From Gemmiger sp. An194 (GTDB lineage: Bacteria > Bacillota > Clostridia > Oscillospirales > Ruminococcaceae), in NCBI RefSeq assembly GCF_002160145.1, contig NZ_NFKA01000007.1, forward strand, positions 1-64,000: a stretch of 64,000 nt of DNA, read 5' to 3'. Each line of letters starts with the position of its first letter. Position 1 is the first letter of the stretch. This document shows, piece by piece, positions 40,163-49,376 of this stretch. The notes under the pieces were generated by a model. That model saw only the letters and a list, made by a program, of their open reading frames with translations. It ran no database searches and had not been told where the DNA came from. The translations under genes and the position numbers were made by a program.

Positions 40163-40810
40163 ATGAAGAAGGTTATTTCTACCGTTGCTGCTCTGGCTCT
40201 GGCTGCCGTTATGGCTACCTCTGCTTTTGCTGCTACTACTGTTACTAAGGAAGATCTCAAGAACTGGGTAAGCAAAGCTTCTGTTCCTAGCAGTGTTGTT
40301 GACGCGTCTAGCGTTAAATCTGTTGCGAATCAGGTTATTGATGCTCTGACTGATGAGCAGGTAGCAAACCTGAGCAAAGAGAGCCTGCAGAGCGATTTCG
40401 CGGTTGCTACTGAAAAAGTAGAAAAAGCCGGGAATGATAAGGCGGCCTTGGTCACTGTGGCAAGCGATCTGAATGCTATGGTTGAGAAGCGTCTGGAAGC
40501 TTTGGGTGCTACCGTTGAGATGCCGACCTGGGCTGTCGAGGTGTACCTGAATGAGTTCGCTCTGAAGCCCACCAGCAATTTGGTGGTCAATGGTCAGAAG
40601 ATTAGCGTACCTGAGGTCAGAGGCGAAGTTAAGGCTTCTGCTGCCAATAATGGTTCCACTACCACCACTGCTACCAGTGGCGCTGCTGCTTCTACCGCTG
40701 GCGTGATCAAGGCTACCGGCCTGAACACCACCGGCGCTGCTGTTGTGGCTCTGGCTGTGGCTTCCGTGCTGGGCGCTGCTGCCGTGAAGGCTCGCAAGCT
40801 GGGTGAGTAA
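40163..40810 (+). CDS. Secreted surface protein with LNTTG sorting-like tail
   Basis: Protein of 215 aa of no family I recognise. Residues 1-23 are a clear signal peptide (KKVISTVAALALAAVMATSAFA). The middle is helical and charged with a Ser/Thr/Ala linker at about 163-180. The end has LNTTG (187-191), a hydrophobic stretch (192-208) and a K-x-RK tail, the layout of a cell-wall sorting signal, with Asn where LPxTG has Pro. The gene uses T-ending codons (GCT, GTT, TCT) more than its neighbours, like ribosomal genes, and has AAAGGAGG, so high expression is likely. A class D sortase follows. Confidence 0.78.
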   Translation: MKKVISTVAALALAAVMATSAFAATTVTKEDLKNWVSKASVPSSVVDASSVKSVANQVIDALTDEQVANLSKESLQSDFAVATEKVEKAGNDKAALVTVASDLNAMVEKRLEALGATVEMPTWAVEVYLNEFALKPTSNLVVNGQKISVPEVRGEVKASAANNGSTTTTATSGAAASTAGVIKATGLNTTGAAVVALAVASVLGAAAVKARKLGE

Positions 40811-40857
40811 TCACTCGAACAAGGCAAATGATGTGTTTGCCACATAATTTGCCCATG

Positions 40858-40900
40858 AACAAGGAAAGGAACCCGTTGTGCTAACTTTCCTTGTTTTTTC
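40858..40900 (+). terminator. Terminator after the surface protein
   Basis: AACAAGGAAAG (40858-40868) pairs with CTTTCCTTGTT (40885-40895), followed by a further run of T. Confidence 0.88.
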
Positions 40901-41006
40901 TGTTTATAAAGGCCTTTTGGCCTATGATATATAATTGTTCACTGTTAACCGTCTTCCGCTCTGAAGCCGGAGTCGGTGCAGGCATCTGTTGAAAGGGGGC
41001 TATCCC

Positions 41007-41732
41007 ATGCCCGTATATCATCGGCCGGACGATTACCGGCCAACTCAATCCGCTCCTTCCCGCCCCAAAGCGCCGCTCTGGCGTAAGCTGCTCAGCTTTG
41101 TGGGCGTGCCGGTATTGTTTTTTGCACTCACTGCCGGTGTGATTTATCTGGCTGCTATGCCCACGGTAGGGCCTTATGTGGGGCTTGCCAAATATCTGTT
41201 CAGCAAAGGCGAGACGAGCCAGCCCACCAACCTGTACGAGAATCTGGCGCAGAGCATCGAAAATTCCACCTCGGTTCCGTTCAGTCAGCTGGTGTATCCC
41301 TCCAAGGGCGACCAGTATGGTCAGATCACCATCGAGGGCACCAGTGTGGACGCACCGCTGTATTACGGCGACTCCACCCGGGAGCTGAATCGGGGCGTGG
41401 CGACCTACGCGGATTCGGTGGGTGCAGGCATCCCCGGCGAGAGCGAGACGGTTCTGTTGGCTGGCCATAATAACACCTTTTTCAACGGCCTGCAGGATGT
41501 ACAGGAGGGCAGCCTCATCCACATCGACACTCATTACGGCAGCTATGTATACCGTGTGACCGAGATGAAGGTGGCGGATTATCAGGATGCCACCACCTAC
41601 GATTTTACCCGCACAGACGAAAATCTGATCCTCTATACCTGCTACCCCTTTGATGCGCTTGGTTTTACGCCGCAGCGTTACTTTGTGTATGCGGAGTATG
41701 TGTCCGGTCCGATGATCGATAAGAGCAAATAA
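41007..41732 (+). CDS. srtD: Class D sortase
   Basis: Membrane-anchored transpeptidase of 241 aa. One membrane helix lies at about 28-50. The catalytic residues are H154 (LAGHNNTFF), C212 (YTCYPFDALG) and R224 (TPQRYFVYAEY); the TCYPF-x3-G-x3-QR pattern is that of class D. ATG 41007 has AAAGGGGG at seven bases. A possible extended -10 (TGATATATAAT, 40925-40935) lies upstream, after the surface protein terminator. The upstream LNTTG protein is its natural candidate substrate; the class B sortase at 2939 is the other. Confidence 0.9.
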   Translation: MPVYHRPDDYRPTQSAPSRPKAPLWRKLLSFVGVPVLFFALTAGVIYLAAMPTVGPYVGLAKYLFSKGETSQPTNLYENLAQSIENSTSVPFSQLVYPSKGDQYGQITIEGTSVDAPLYYGDSTRELNRGVATYADSVGAGIPGESETVLLAGHNNTFFNGLQDVQEGSLIHIDTHYGSYVYRVTEMKVADYQDATTYDFTRTDENLILYTCYPFDALGFTPQRYFVYAEYVSGPMIDKSK

Positions 41733-41749
41733 CAGGGAGGCGGCAAAGG

Positions 41750-42637
41750 ATGAAACAGAAAAAGATCCGAAGAAACGCTGCCGGCCCGGTGATCACCGGT
41801 GCGGTGGCCTGGGTGCTCAGCTTTTTGCTGGCGCTGCTGGCGGTGCTGGGCGTTGTGGCCTGCACCGTGTGCAATTCGCGCTATCTGCGCAGCCAGGTGC
41901 TGGAGAGCGGTTTTTGTGCAACCACGCTGGAGCAGCTGAACGAAAACTACACCAGCTATGGCAATGCGGGCGGCATCCCGGAAGAGGTGATGACCAGCAT
42001 CGTGACCGAGGACCAGATCCAGCAGGATATGTTCCGGGCGGTGGAGAGCTTGTACGAAGGTGACCGACGGCTGATTGCCCATCCGGAGGTGGCTCAGGCG
42101 GCCGTGAACGCCATCGAGGCCAATCTGGAAGAGCGTGGCATCCAGATCACCGACGAGATCAGTCAGGCGGTGCAGGAGATGGCCAACGGCTGTCAGGTGG
42201 ACTACGACAACTATGTTCAGCTGATCGTGACACCCTACATTGCGCCTTATATTGCACGTGTTACCCAGATGGTATGGATCGGCTTTGCGGTGCTGGCTGT
42301 GGTATGTGTGATCACACTGGTGCTGCTGATGAAGCTGCAGCCTTCCGGCGCGGCCCGGCTGCGCTGGTGCATCAATGCCTTTTCCGCGGCAGCTTTGTTC
42401 AGTGTGGTGGTTCCGCTGCTGTTTAACGCATCGATTCAGATGGACCGGCTGAACCTGAGCCCGGAGACCCTGAAGATGCTGGTGGCTTCCTATACGCACG
42501 GTGCAGTGGAGGTATTCTTCTATTTTGCACTGATCTATGCGGTGGTTGTTGCTGCGCTGGCCATTGCCTGGCGTGCAGGCCTTAAAAACTACCGCATGGT
42601 CTATCGCCGCGCGAAAGAAGAGCGGGAGGAAGCATAA
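41750..42637 (+). CDS. Membrane protein of unknown function
   Basis: Protein of 295 aa not recognised. Topology: basic N-terminus, membrane helix about 16-40, an extracytoplasmic helical domain of about 130 residues (about 42-172, rich in Glu and Gln, with NENYTSYGNAGGIPEEVMTSIVTEDQIQQDM), then three membrane helices (about 176-200, 210-230, 255-278) and a basic end. It sits 18 bases after srtD and 37 before vanY, so it belongs to the same unit. The shape (large loop after the first helix) is like some sensory or export accessory proteins, but no function can be assigned. Confidence 0.75.
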   Translation: MKQKKIRRNAAGPVITGAVAWVLSFLLALLAVLGVVACTVCNSRYLRSQVLESGFCATTLEQLNENYTSYGNAGGIPEEVMTSIVTEDQIQQDMFRAVESLYEGDRRLIAHPEVAQAAVNAIEANLEERGIQITDEISQAVQEMANGCQVDYDNYVQLIVTPYIAPYIARVTQMVWIGFAVLAVVCVITLVLLMKLQPSGAARLRWCINAFSAAALFSVVVPLLFNASIQMDRLNLSPETLKMLVASYTHGAVEVFFYFALIYAVVVAALAIAWRAGLKNYRMVYRRAKEEREEA

Positions 42638-42673
42638 GCAAACGGCCGGAATACGGTACGAAGGGGGTAAAAC

Positions 42674-43585
42674 ATGCCGCACGAGATGAAATATTTCACT
42701 CCGGAAGAGGAGAAAAGAATGGAGCAGGGCTCTGTGCAGCCTTCGGATCCGGCGCAAAAGGTCCGCTGGTCCGCCGAAGAAGGTTCTGCGCCGGGAAAAG
42801 GCGGCTCAGGCGGAGGAAAAGGCTGGGTCATCGCCCTTGGGGTGATCGTGCTGGCAGCGGCAGTCCTGATCGCGTTTTTGATGTTTGGCAGCGAAGCGGA
42901 GCAGAAGAGCGCATCGGAAGATCTTCCCGCGCCTTCGCAGGCACAAAGTGTTTCGGCCGAGCCTACCGCCGAGCCCTCGCCCACACCGCTGCCGGGACCT
43001 GCCGTGACGGCGGAGGACTGGTTCGCGGTGCTGAACGGCCCGGGCAATCCGCTGCCGGAGGGCTTTGACCCCCAGACGGATGCCATTGACAGTGCGGGAT
43101 ATTACCTGGACAGCCGGGCTGTGGAGGAGTCCTTCGCCATGCATCAGGCCGCGCAGGACGCGGGGCTACAGCTGAAGATCATCTCCGGCTTCCGCAGTGC
43201 ACAGCGTCAGCAGCAGCTGTATGAGCAGGAGGTTCAGGTGCTGCTCGGTCAGGGATTGGACCAGGCAGCCGCAGAGCAGCAGGCCCAGCGCGTGGAGCAG
43301 AAGGCCTACGAGTCGGACCACAACACCGGCCTCGCGGTGGACCTGGTGCCCCGGTACAGCCAGACCAAGAATGCCGAGACCATCGTGCAGACTCCCGAGT
43401 ACCAGTGGCTCAGCGAGCACGCGGCGGAGTACGGCTTTGTGCTTCGTTATCCGGAGGACAAGCAGGAGATCACCGGCGTGGAGTTCAAGCCCTGGCACTG
43501 GCGCTATGTGGGCAAGGAGCTGGCAGCTTTCCTGAAGGAGCAGAATCTTACTCTGGAAGAGTACTGGCAGCAATATCTGAGCTGA
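42674..43585 (+). CDS. VanY-type D,D-carboxypeptidase (M15B)
   Basis: Peptidoglycan carboxypeptidase of 303 aa with an N-terminal cytosolic part, one membrane helix (about 51-71), a Ser/Pro/Thr linker and a zinc peptidase domain. Zinc ligands are H216 and D223 in SDHNTGLAVD and H275 in PWHWRYVG; SGFRS is the usual substrate loop. It trims the terminal D-Ala of pentapeptides. Vancomycin resistance is not implied: there is no vanH, A or X nearby. Last gene of the surface module, ending in a terminator. Confidence 0.92.
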   Translation: MPHEMKYFTPEEEKRMEQGSVQPSDPAQKVRWSAEEGSAPGKGGSGGGKGWVIALGVIVLAAAVLIAFLMFGSEAEQKSASEDLPAPSQAQSVSAEPTAEPSPTPLPGPAVTAEDWFAVLNGPGNPLPEGFDPQTDAIDSAGYYLDSRAVEESFAMHQAAQDAGLQLKIISGFRSAQRQQQLYEQEVQVLLGQGLDQAAAEQQAQRVEQKAYESDHNTGLAVDLVPRYSQTKNAETIVQTPEYQWLSEHAAEYGFVLRYPEDKQEITGVEFKPWHWRYVGKELAAFLKEQNLTLEEYWQQYLS

Positions 43586-43610
43586 CAAATACGAATTGTA
43601 AAACGGATTC

Positions 43611-43650
43611 AACAGGAAGAACGCCGAAACTGCGCTCTTCCTGTTTTTTT
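43611..43650 (+). terminator. Terminator after the VanY gene
   Basis: AACAGGAAGA (43611-43620) pairs with TCTTCCTGTT (43636-43645), then five T. Confidence 0.85.
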
Positions 43651-43671
43651 GAAGGCGGCAGACAAAAAAGC

Positions 43672-43834
43672 TTGCATTTTGGAATCTGGCGTGCTATAAT
43701 ATTTTGGCAATCGTTCCGATGGCCGCTCCATACGCACAGGATGGTGTATGCTGGTGGCCTCCTATTGAAGGTTGTGATGGGCGCATGTATCAAGCATGGC
43801 CCCTTTAGTCATTAACCAGAAAGAGGTGAAAAGA
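43672..43834 (+). promoter_or_regulatory. rpmE promoter and leader
   Basis: TTGCAT (43672-43677), 17 bases, extended -10 TGCTATAAT (43692-43700). The leader of about 125 bases contains TGGCC...CATAC paired with GTATG...GGCC around 43720-43760. Firmicutes rpmE leaders are known autoregulatory RNAs; assignment to that class is tentative. Confidence 0.6.
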
Positions 43835-44038
43835 ATGAAACAGGGCATCCATCCCAATTATGTGGACTGCACCATCACCTGCGCTTGCGGCGAGGTCATC
43901 CACACCCGTTCCACTAAGCCTGAGATCCACGTTGAAGTTTGCTCCAAGTGCCATCCTTTCTACACTGGCAAGCAGAAACTGGTTGACACCGGCGGACGTG
44001 TTGATCGCTTCAACCGTCGTTTCGGTCTCAAGAAGTAA
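43835..44038 (+). CDS. rpmE: 50S ribosomal protein L31, zinc-binding form
   Basis: Ribosomal protein of 67 aa: [20 protein letters not shown], then [14 protein letters not shown] and [11 protein letters not shown]. Zinc ligands C16, C18, C36 and C39 are all present (the C+ type, which also stores zinc). ATG 43835 follows AAGAGGTG. A long leader precedes it and a terminator follows at 44051-44084. Confidence 0.96.
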   Translation: MKQGIHPNYVDCTITCACGEVIHTRSTKPEIHVEVCSKCHPFYTGKQKLVDTGGRVDRFNRRFGLKK

Positions 44039-44050
44039 GATCCAAAAGCC

Positions 44051-44084
44051 AAAAAGGCGGTTTGTTTCAAACCGCCTTTTTTGT
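44051..44084 (+). terminator. Terminator after rpmE
   Basis: AAAAGGCGGTTT (44052-44063) pairs with AAACCGCCTTTT (44069-44080), then further T. Confidence 0.88.
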
Positions 44085-44117
44085 TGTCTGTAAATCATAA
44101 AAGAAGGAGCGCCGCCC

Positions 44118-44738
44118 ATGCAGGATTACCGCACCATTCAGGGCACCGCCACGGCCGAGATCGAGGAAAAACGCAGCCGGTTCATTGCCAACGTGTCCTT
44201 TGCCGACACCGAGGAAAAAGCGGTGGAATTTTTGAACAGCATCCGCGCCCAGCATCGCACTGCACGTCATAACGTATATGCCTATATCCTGCGGGAGGGC
44301 GGCCGGATGCGCTATTCCGATGACGGAGAGCCCGCCAAGACCGCGGGCCTGCCGGTACTGGAGAGCATCCAGCATGCCGGCCTCACCGACTGCATCGTGG
44401 TAGTGACCCGGTACTTCGGCGGCATTCTGCTGGGCACCGGCGGTCTGGTCCGGGCCTACACCGAAAGTGCGGCCAGCGGACTGCGGGCGGCGAAGATCGT
44501 CACGGTGCGCTCCTGCGTGAAGCTCACCGTGGAGGTGGACTACGCCCTCTATGAGCGGGCGCTGCTGCTGCTTCAGGGCGCAGGAGCCCAGGTGGACGAG
44601 CCGGTCTTTGCGGATAAGGTCACTCTTACCGCCACGCTGCCCGCCGGGCAGGAGGTGGGGCTGCCCACCGCCTTCCAGGAGCTGAGCCGGGGCGCGGTGA
44701 CCCCCACCATCTCCCAGCCCTTCTACACTCCTTTTTGA
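44118..44738 (+). CDS. YigZ/IMPACT-family protein
   Basis: Protein of 206 aa of the UPF0029 (IMPACT) family. The N-terminal domain shows EIEEKRSRFIANV, HNVYAYILREGGRMRYSDDGEPAKTAGLPVLE and VVVTRYFGGILLGTGGLVRAYTESA, the diagnostic stretch. The C-terminal domain resembles the EF-G domain IV/V fold. The cellular role is not established; YvyE in Bacillus and YigZ in E. coli are homologues. It has AGAAGGAG upstream and is followed by dgt. Confidence 0.93.
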   Translation: MQDYRTIQGTATAEIEEKRSRFIANVSFADTEEKAVEFLNSIRAQHRTARHNVYAYILREGGRMRYSDDGEPAKTAGLPVLESIQHAGLTDCIVVVTRYFGGILLGTGGLVRAYTESAASGLRAAKIVTVRSCVKLTVEVDYALYERALLLLQGAGAQVDEPVFADKVTLTATLPAGQEVGLPTAFQELSRGAVTPTISQPFYTPF

Positions 44739-44891
44739 GTTTGCTTTTCCCAAACGGCTCCTGCCGTAAAATTGGGGCTTTTGCAAAAAATTCACAAAAT
44801 CCAAAGAGGGTTTTGGGCGTTTGTGTCGTATATATTATTACAGAGTGTATCCGCTCAAAAAGTCGGAACGCGCACAGGGGAGGGATACGGC

Positions 44892-45896
44892 ATGGACGAG
44901 ATCCGCAGGCACACAGAACAGATTGAACGGCAGATCCTGGCGCCGGGCGCGGCGCTGAGCGAGGAAAGCCGGGGCCGCATGCGGCCGGAGGAACCCTGCC
45001 CCATGCGCACCTGCTACCAGCAGGACCGGGATCGGGTGATCCATTGCAAATCCTTCCGGCGGCTCAAGCAGAAGACTCAGGTGTTTCTCTCCCCGGAGGG
45101 GGACCACTACCGCACCCGCCTCACCCATACCCTGGAGGTGAGCCAGATCGCCCGCACCATTGCCCGGGCGCTGCGGCTCAACGAGGACCTGACCGAGGCT
45201 GTGGCCCTGGGCCATGACCTGGGGCACACCCCCTTTGGTCACGCGGGGGAACGGGCGCTGAACCAGCTGAGCCCTCACGGCTTCCGCCATTACCAGCAGA
45301 GCCTGCGGGTGGTGGACCGGCTGGAGCGCCGCTTTGTGGGGCTGAATCTGACCTGGGAGGTGCGCAACGGCCTGGTGTGCCACACCAAGGGCACCTGGCC
45401 TGCCACCCTGGAGGGCTGCGCGGTGCGTTATGCGGACCGCATCGCCTATATGAACCACGACATTGAGGACGCCATCACCGCCGGTGTGCTGCGCCCGGAG
45501 CAGCTGCCCCGGGATGTGGTGGAGGTGCTGGGCGACACCAAGAGCAGCCGCATTTCCACCCTGATCGCCGATCTGGTGGCTCACAGCAGCCGGACCCAGC
45601 TGGCCTTCAGCCCGGAGGTGGACGAGGCCTACGAGGCGCTGCACGCCTTCATGTACTCCACCGTTTATGTGGATAAGGTCGCAAAACGGGAGGAAGAGAA
45701 GGTGGAGCGGGTGATCGGCGCGCTGTATGAGCGGCTGAGCACCCACATCGACCTTCTGCCCGAGGGCTTTCTGCAGATTGCCTATCAGGAAGGCGTGGAC
45801 CGGGCGGTGACCGATTATATCAGCGGCATGAGCGACGAGTTCGCCATCCGCACCTTTGAAGAATTCTTCGTGCCCCGCAAGTGGCACGTTCTGTAA
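44892..45896 (+). CDS. dgt: dGTP triphosphohydrolase-like HD protein
   Basis: HD-domain nucleotide phosphohydrolase of 334 aa. The metal motif is H79, H108-D109 (LGHDLGHTPFGHAGE) with DRIAYMNHDIEDA supplying a later Asp. F-R-R-L-K-Q-KTQVF and HYRTRLTHTLEVSQIAR are the dGTPase-like signature. It converts dGTP, or dNTPs more broadly, to the nucleoside and triphosphate. ATG 44892 has AGGGGAGGG. It precedes dnaG and rpoD, an arrangement common in Clostridia that links nucleotide pools to replication start. Confidence 0.93.
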   Translation: MDEIRRHTEQIERQILAPGAALSEESRGRMRPEEPCPMRTCYQQDRDRVIHCKSFRRLKQKTQVFLSPEGDHYRTRLTHTLEVSQIARTIARALRLNEDLTEAVALGHDLGHTPFGHAGERALNQLSPHGFRHYQQSLRVVDRLERRFVGLNLTWEVRNGLVCHTKGTWPATLEGCAVRYADRIAYMNHDIEDAITAGVLRPEQLPRDVVEVLGDTKSSRISTLIADLVAHSSRTQLAFSPEVDEAYEALHAFMYSTVYVDKVAKREEEKVERVIGALYERLSTHIDLLPEGFLQIAYQEGVDRAVTDYISGMSDEFAIRTFEEFFVPRKWHVL

Positions 45897-45945
45897 GGGC
45901 AGTTTTGATGCCCGATTGTTTTGACCCGGAAAGGAGGGGCTGCCT

Positions 45946-47703
45946 GTGATCCCACATGAATATGTGGAGGAAGTGGTGCGCCGCAACGACATCACCGACG
46001 TGGTGGCCAGCTATGTGCAGCTGCGCCACCGGGGCCGCACCCACACCGGGCTGTGTCCCTTCCACAGCGAAAAGACCCCCTCCTTCGTGGTCTATCCGGA
46101 GACCCAGAGCTTTTACTGCTTCGGCTGCGGAGCGGGCGGCGATGTGATTACCTTCATCAAGAAGATCAACAATCTGGACTATGTGGAGGCGGTCAAGTAT
46201 CTGGCAGGCCGGGCGGGAATGCCCATGCCCGAGGAGGACGACAAGGTGGGCCGCCTGCGCAGCCGAGTGCTTTCGGTGAACAAGGAGACCGCCCGCTTTT
46301 TCTACGAGCAGCTCAATGCCCCCACCGAGGAGGCTGCTGCTGCCCGGGCCTACTGGCGAGGGCGCGGCCTGTCCGATTCCACCATCCGGCGGTTTGGTCT
46401 GGGCTATGCGCCCAACGACTTCCGGGCGCTGCGCATGCATCTGCGGGCCAAGGGCTTTTCCGAGGAGGAGATGCTGGCCGCCGGTGTGGAGAAACGCAGC
46501 GAAAAGGGCAACGTGTACGATGCCTTCCGCGGCCGGGTGATGACACCCATCTTCGATCTGCGGGGCAACGTGATCGCCTTCGGCGGGCGTGTGCTGGGCA
46601 ATGAGAAGCCAAAGTATATCAACAGCCCGGAAACGCTGGTCTACAAAAAGAGCAAGGCCATGTTCGCACTGAGCATTGCCAAGAAAAGCACCAGCCGCCG
46701 CTACATTCTGTGCGAGGGCTATATGGATGTGATCAGCCTGCACCAGGCCGGATTCGACACCGCGGTGGCCGCCTGCGGCACCGCCCTCACCGCCGAGCAG
46801 GTGCGGCTGCTGGCCGAGTACGCCGATGAGGTGGTGCTCTGCTACGACTCGGACGAGGCGGGCCAGAAGGCCACCGCCCGAAGCCTGAGTCTGTTCAGCG
46901 AAAGCCCGGTGAAGGTGTCGGTGCTGAACATCCCCAACGCCAAGGACCCGGACGAGTTTATCAAAAAGTTCGGGCGCGACGCCTTCGACCGTCTGCTCAA
47001 CGGCACAAGCAATGCCATTGAGTATAAGATCCAGAAGGTGAAGAGCAAATACGATATCACCCGGGCGGCGGATCGGGTGGAATACATCAAGGAGGTCATC
47101 CGCATTCTGGCAGACGGCGTCTCGCCCACCGAGCGGGACATCTATGCCGGGCGTCTGGCGGAGGAGACCGATGTGGCCAAGGCCGCGATCCTGAACCAGC
47201 TGGATGCCGCGGTGAAGGCTGGCCGACGCCGCAAGCAGCGCCAGTTCGAGCGGGATCTGCTGAATCAGGGCCTGGGGTCAGACATCAAGCTGCCCTACAA
47301 CACCATGAACAGCGAAAAGGCGCTGGGCGTGGCCAGTGCGGAGCAGCAGCTGGTGGCGGCCATGGTCAAGAACCCGGATTTCATCGCCACGGTGGAAAAG
47401 CGCCTTGCCCCCGAACAGTTCCTGATGGAGGACATGGGCGAGGCCTACCGGGCCATCCTGCGCTGCAAGGCCCAGGACATCCGGCCGGACCTGACCGCCC
47501 TGACCACCCAGCTGCCGGAGGATACCGTGAACCGCATTTCCCACCTGCTGGCCCGCAACTACGATGTGGGCATCGGCCCCCGGGATGTGGAGATGTATCT
47601 GAACCGCATCGAGCAAAGTGCCCCCAAAAGCACCGAGGCCGCCCGCATGAGCGGCCAGGAACTGGAAGATTACCTTGCCGGGCTGCGCCGTCAGAAGGCG
47701 TGA
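45946..47703 (+). CDS. dnaG: DNA primase
   Basis: Makes RNA primers for replication; 585 aa. The zinc ribbon uses C37, H40, C58 and C61 (CPFHSEKTPSF... FYCFGCGAGG). The TOPRIM domain has VILCEGYMDV-like ILCEGYMDVISLHQAG and YDSDEAGQKA with the metal-binding acidic residues. The C-terminal part contacts the helicase. GTG start after AAAGGAGGGG. It is in the classic macromolecular synthesis unit with rpoD 69 bases downstream. Confidence 0.97.
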   Translation: MIPHEYVEEVVRRNDITDVVASYVQLRHRGRTHTGLCPFHSEKTPSFVVYPETQSFYCFGCGAGGDVITFIKKINNLDYVEAVKYLAGRAGMPMPEEDDKVGRLRSRVLSVNKETARFFYEQLNAPTEEAAAARAYWRGRGLSDSTIRRFGLGYAPNDFRALRMHLRAKGFSEEEMLAAGVEKRSEKGNVYDAFRGRVMTPIFDLRGNVIAFGGRVLGNEKPKYINSPETLVYKKSKAMFALSIAKKSTSRRYILCEGYMDVISLHQAGFDTAVAACGTALTAEQVRLLAEYADEVVLCYDSDEAGQKATARSLSLFSESPVKVSVLNIPNAKDPDEFIKKFGRDAFDRLLNGTSNAIEYKIQKVKSKYDITRAADRVEYIKEVIRILADGVSPTERDIYAGRLAEETDVAKAAILNQLDAAVKAGRRRKQRQFERDLLNQGLGSDIKLPYNTMNSEKALGVASAEQQLVAAMVKNPDFIATVEKRLAPEQFLMEDMGEAYRAILRCKAQDIRPDLTALTTQLPEDTVNRISHLLARNYDVGIGPRDVEMYLNRIEQSAPKSTEAARMSGQELEDYLAGLRRQKA

Positions 47704-47772
47704 ACCCCGGCAGCATTACATATTACACAGGTCAAAAGTCCAAATGTATCCAAACCAGGAGGAAGTAAAAGT

Positions 47773-49020
47773 ATGGCAGAAAAGAAAATCACCATCCGCG
47801 AACTGATCGAGACCGGCAAGCGCAACGGCAAGCTGACCACCAAGGAGATTAACGACGCCATTGAGGAAACCGGCTTCGACGTGGAGCAGATCGACAAGCT
47901 GTATGAGACGCTGGAAGGCCACAATGTGGAGATCGTGGATGAGCCGGATGCCGATTCCGAGAACTTCACCCTCACCGAAGACAGTGTGGATATGTTCGAG
48001 ACCGCCCTGTCCGCCGAGGGCGTTGCCATCGACGACCCGGTAAAGGTCTACCTGAAGGAGATCGGCCGGGTGCCCCTGCTCAGCGGCGACGAGGAGATCC
48101 GCCTGGCGCTGGACATTCTGGACGGCAACAAGGCCATTGAGGAAAAGAAGGAAAAGTTTGCCAAGATCTGTGAGATCGAGGAGGACAAGGAGCTCTCCAA
48201 CGACGAAAAGCGCATCTGGCTGACCCAGACCAAGGACGCGCTGCCCACCGAGGAGCGCATCGAGCTGCGCAACCTGGAGACTGCTATCCGCAAGGGCGAG
48301 CGGGCCAAGCAGCGCCTGAGCGAGGCCAACCTGCGTCTGGTTGTATCCATTGCCAAGCGGTATGTGGGCCGCGGCATGCAGTTCCTGGACCTGATCCAGG
48401 AAGGTAACCTGGGCCTGATCAAGGCGGTGGAGAAGTTCGACCACACCAAGGGCTTCAAGTTCTCCACCTACGCCACATGGTGGATTCGTCAGGCCATCAC
48501 CCGCGCCATTGCGGACCAGGCCCGTACCATCCGTATCCCGGTGCACATGGTGGAAACCATCAACAAGGTGAAGAAGGTGTCCAGCCAGCTGCTGCACCAG
48601 AACGGCCACGAGCCCACCGCCGACGAGATCAGCGAGGCGCTGGACATGCCGGTGGAGAAGGTGCGCGAGATCATGCGTGTGGCGCAGGAGCCGGTAAGCC
48701 TGGAGACCCCCATCGGTGAGGAGGAAGACAGCCATCTGGGCGACTTCATCCCCGATGAGGATGCCCCCGTGCCCGCCGAGGCTGCCAGCCACACTCTGCT
48801 GAAGGAGCAGCTGTCCACCGTGCTGGGCAGCCTGACCCCCCGTGAGGAGAAGGTGCTGCGCCTGCGCTTCGGCCTGGAGGACGGCCGTCCCCGTACCCTG
48901 GAGGAGGTTGGTCACGAGTTCGAGGTTACCCGTGAGCGTATCCGTCAGATCGAGGCCAAGGCCCTGCGCAAGCTGCGCCATCCCAGCCGCTCCAAGAAGC
49001 TGCGGGATTTCCTGGATTGA
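47773..49020 (+). CDS. rpoD: Primary sigma factor RpoD (SigA)
   Basis: Housekeeping sigma factor of 415 aa. Region 1.2 ([17 protein letters not shown]), region 2 ([72 protein letters not shown]), region 3 and region 4 ([51 protein letters not shown]) are complete. Between 1.2 and 2.1 there is a charged insert of about 60 residues. Its -35 and -10 specificity agrees with the TTGACA/TATAAT promoters seen across the window. RBS AGGAGGAA. Confidence 0.98.
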   Translation: MAEKKITIRELIETGKRNGKLTTKEINDAIEETGFDVEQIDKLYETLEGHNVEIVDEPDADSENFTLTEDSVDMFETALSAEGVAIDDPVKVYLKEIGRVPLLSGDEEIRLALDILDGNKAIEEKKEKFAKICEIEEDKELSNDEKRIWLTQTKDALPTEERIELRNLETAIRKGERAKQRLSEANLRLVVSIAKRYVGRGMQFLDLIQEGNLGLIKAVEKFDHTKGFKFSTYATWWIRQAITRAIADQARTIRIPVHMVETINKVKKVSSQLLHQNGHEPTADEISEALDMPVEKVREIMRVAQEPVSLETPIGEEEDSHLGDFIPDEDAPVPAEAASHTLLKEQLSTVLGSLTPREEKVLRLRFGLEDGRPRTLEEVGHEFEVTRERIRQIEAKALRKLRHPSRSKKLRDFLD

Positions 49021-49069
49021 TCACCGGAAAGGCAGAAAAAAGGCAGTAAAAAGAAAAGGAGAACCGTAT

Positions 49070-49366
49070 ATGCTGGCGAACTGGAATGTGAACGAGGAGC
49101 AAATCCGCAAACAGCAGGAAGAGCTGAAGGCGAAGATGAATTTTACCTATGTGGGCCACGGCCCCAAGGCCACCGGCTTCTTGGCGAAGGAATTCAAGCG
49201 CAAGCCCGGCCTGTATGCCCGCTGCACCGGCTGCGGCTACTACATGCCGCTGGACGCCAGGGGCGAGGAGACCTGCATCTGCGGTAACCTGAGACGCACC
49301 GAGCGGGAATTCCGCCATGAGCTGCCCGCCACCGAGATCGAGATCTTCAAGGGTCAGCGCAAATAA
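49070..49366 (+). CDS. Small zinc-ribbon protein
   Basis: Protein of 98 aa of no known function. It carries a probable zinc ribbon, C52-x2-C55 and C69-x-C71 (CTGCG, then CICG), after a helical charged N-terminus (NVNEEQIRKQQEELKAKM). Its place just after rpoD and strong RBS AAAAGGAGAA suggest it is real and co-expressed. Whether it contacts polymerase is a guess from position only. Confidence 0.75.
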   Translation: MLANWNVNEEQIRKQQEELKAKMNFTYVGHGPKATGFLAKEFKRKPGLYARCTGCGYYMPLDARGEETCICGNLRRTEREFRHELPATEIEIFKGQRK

Positions 49367-49376
49367 ACGAACATAG

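Noticed and set aside
42674-43585. Vancomycin resistance locus
   Set aside because: Only a VanY-type peptidase is present; vanH, vanA, vanX and vanRS are absent, and VanY-like enzymes are common housekeeping peptidases.
43700-43834. tRNA-like or T-box leader before rpmE
   Set aside because: No T-box sequence or specifier loop, and no cloverleaf; only a simple stem is visible.
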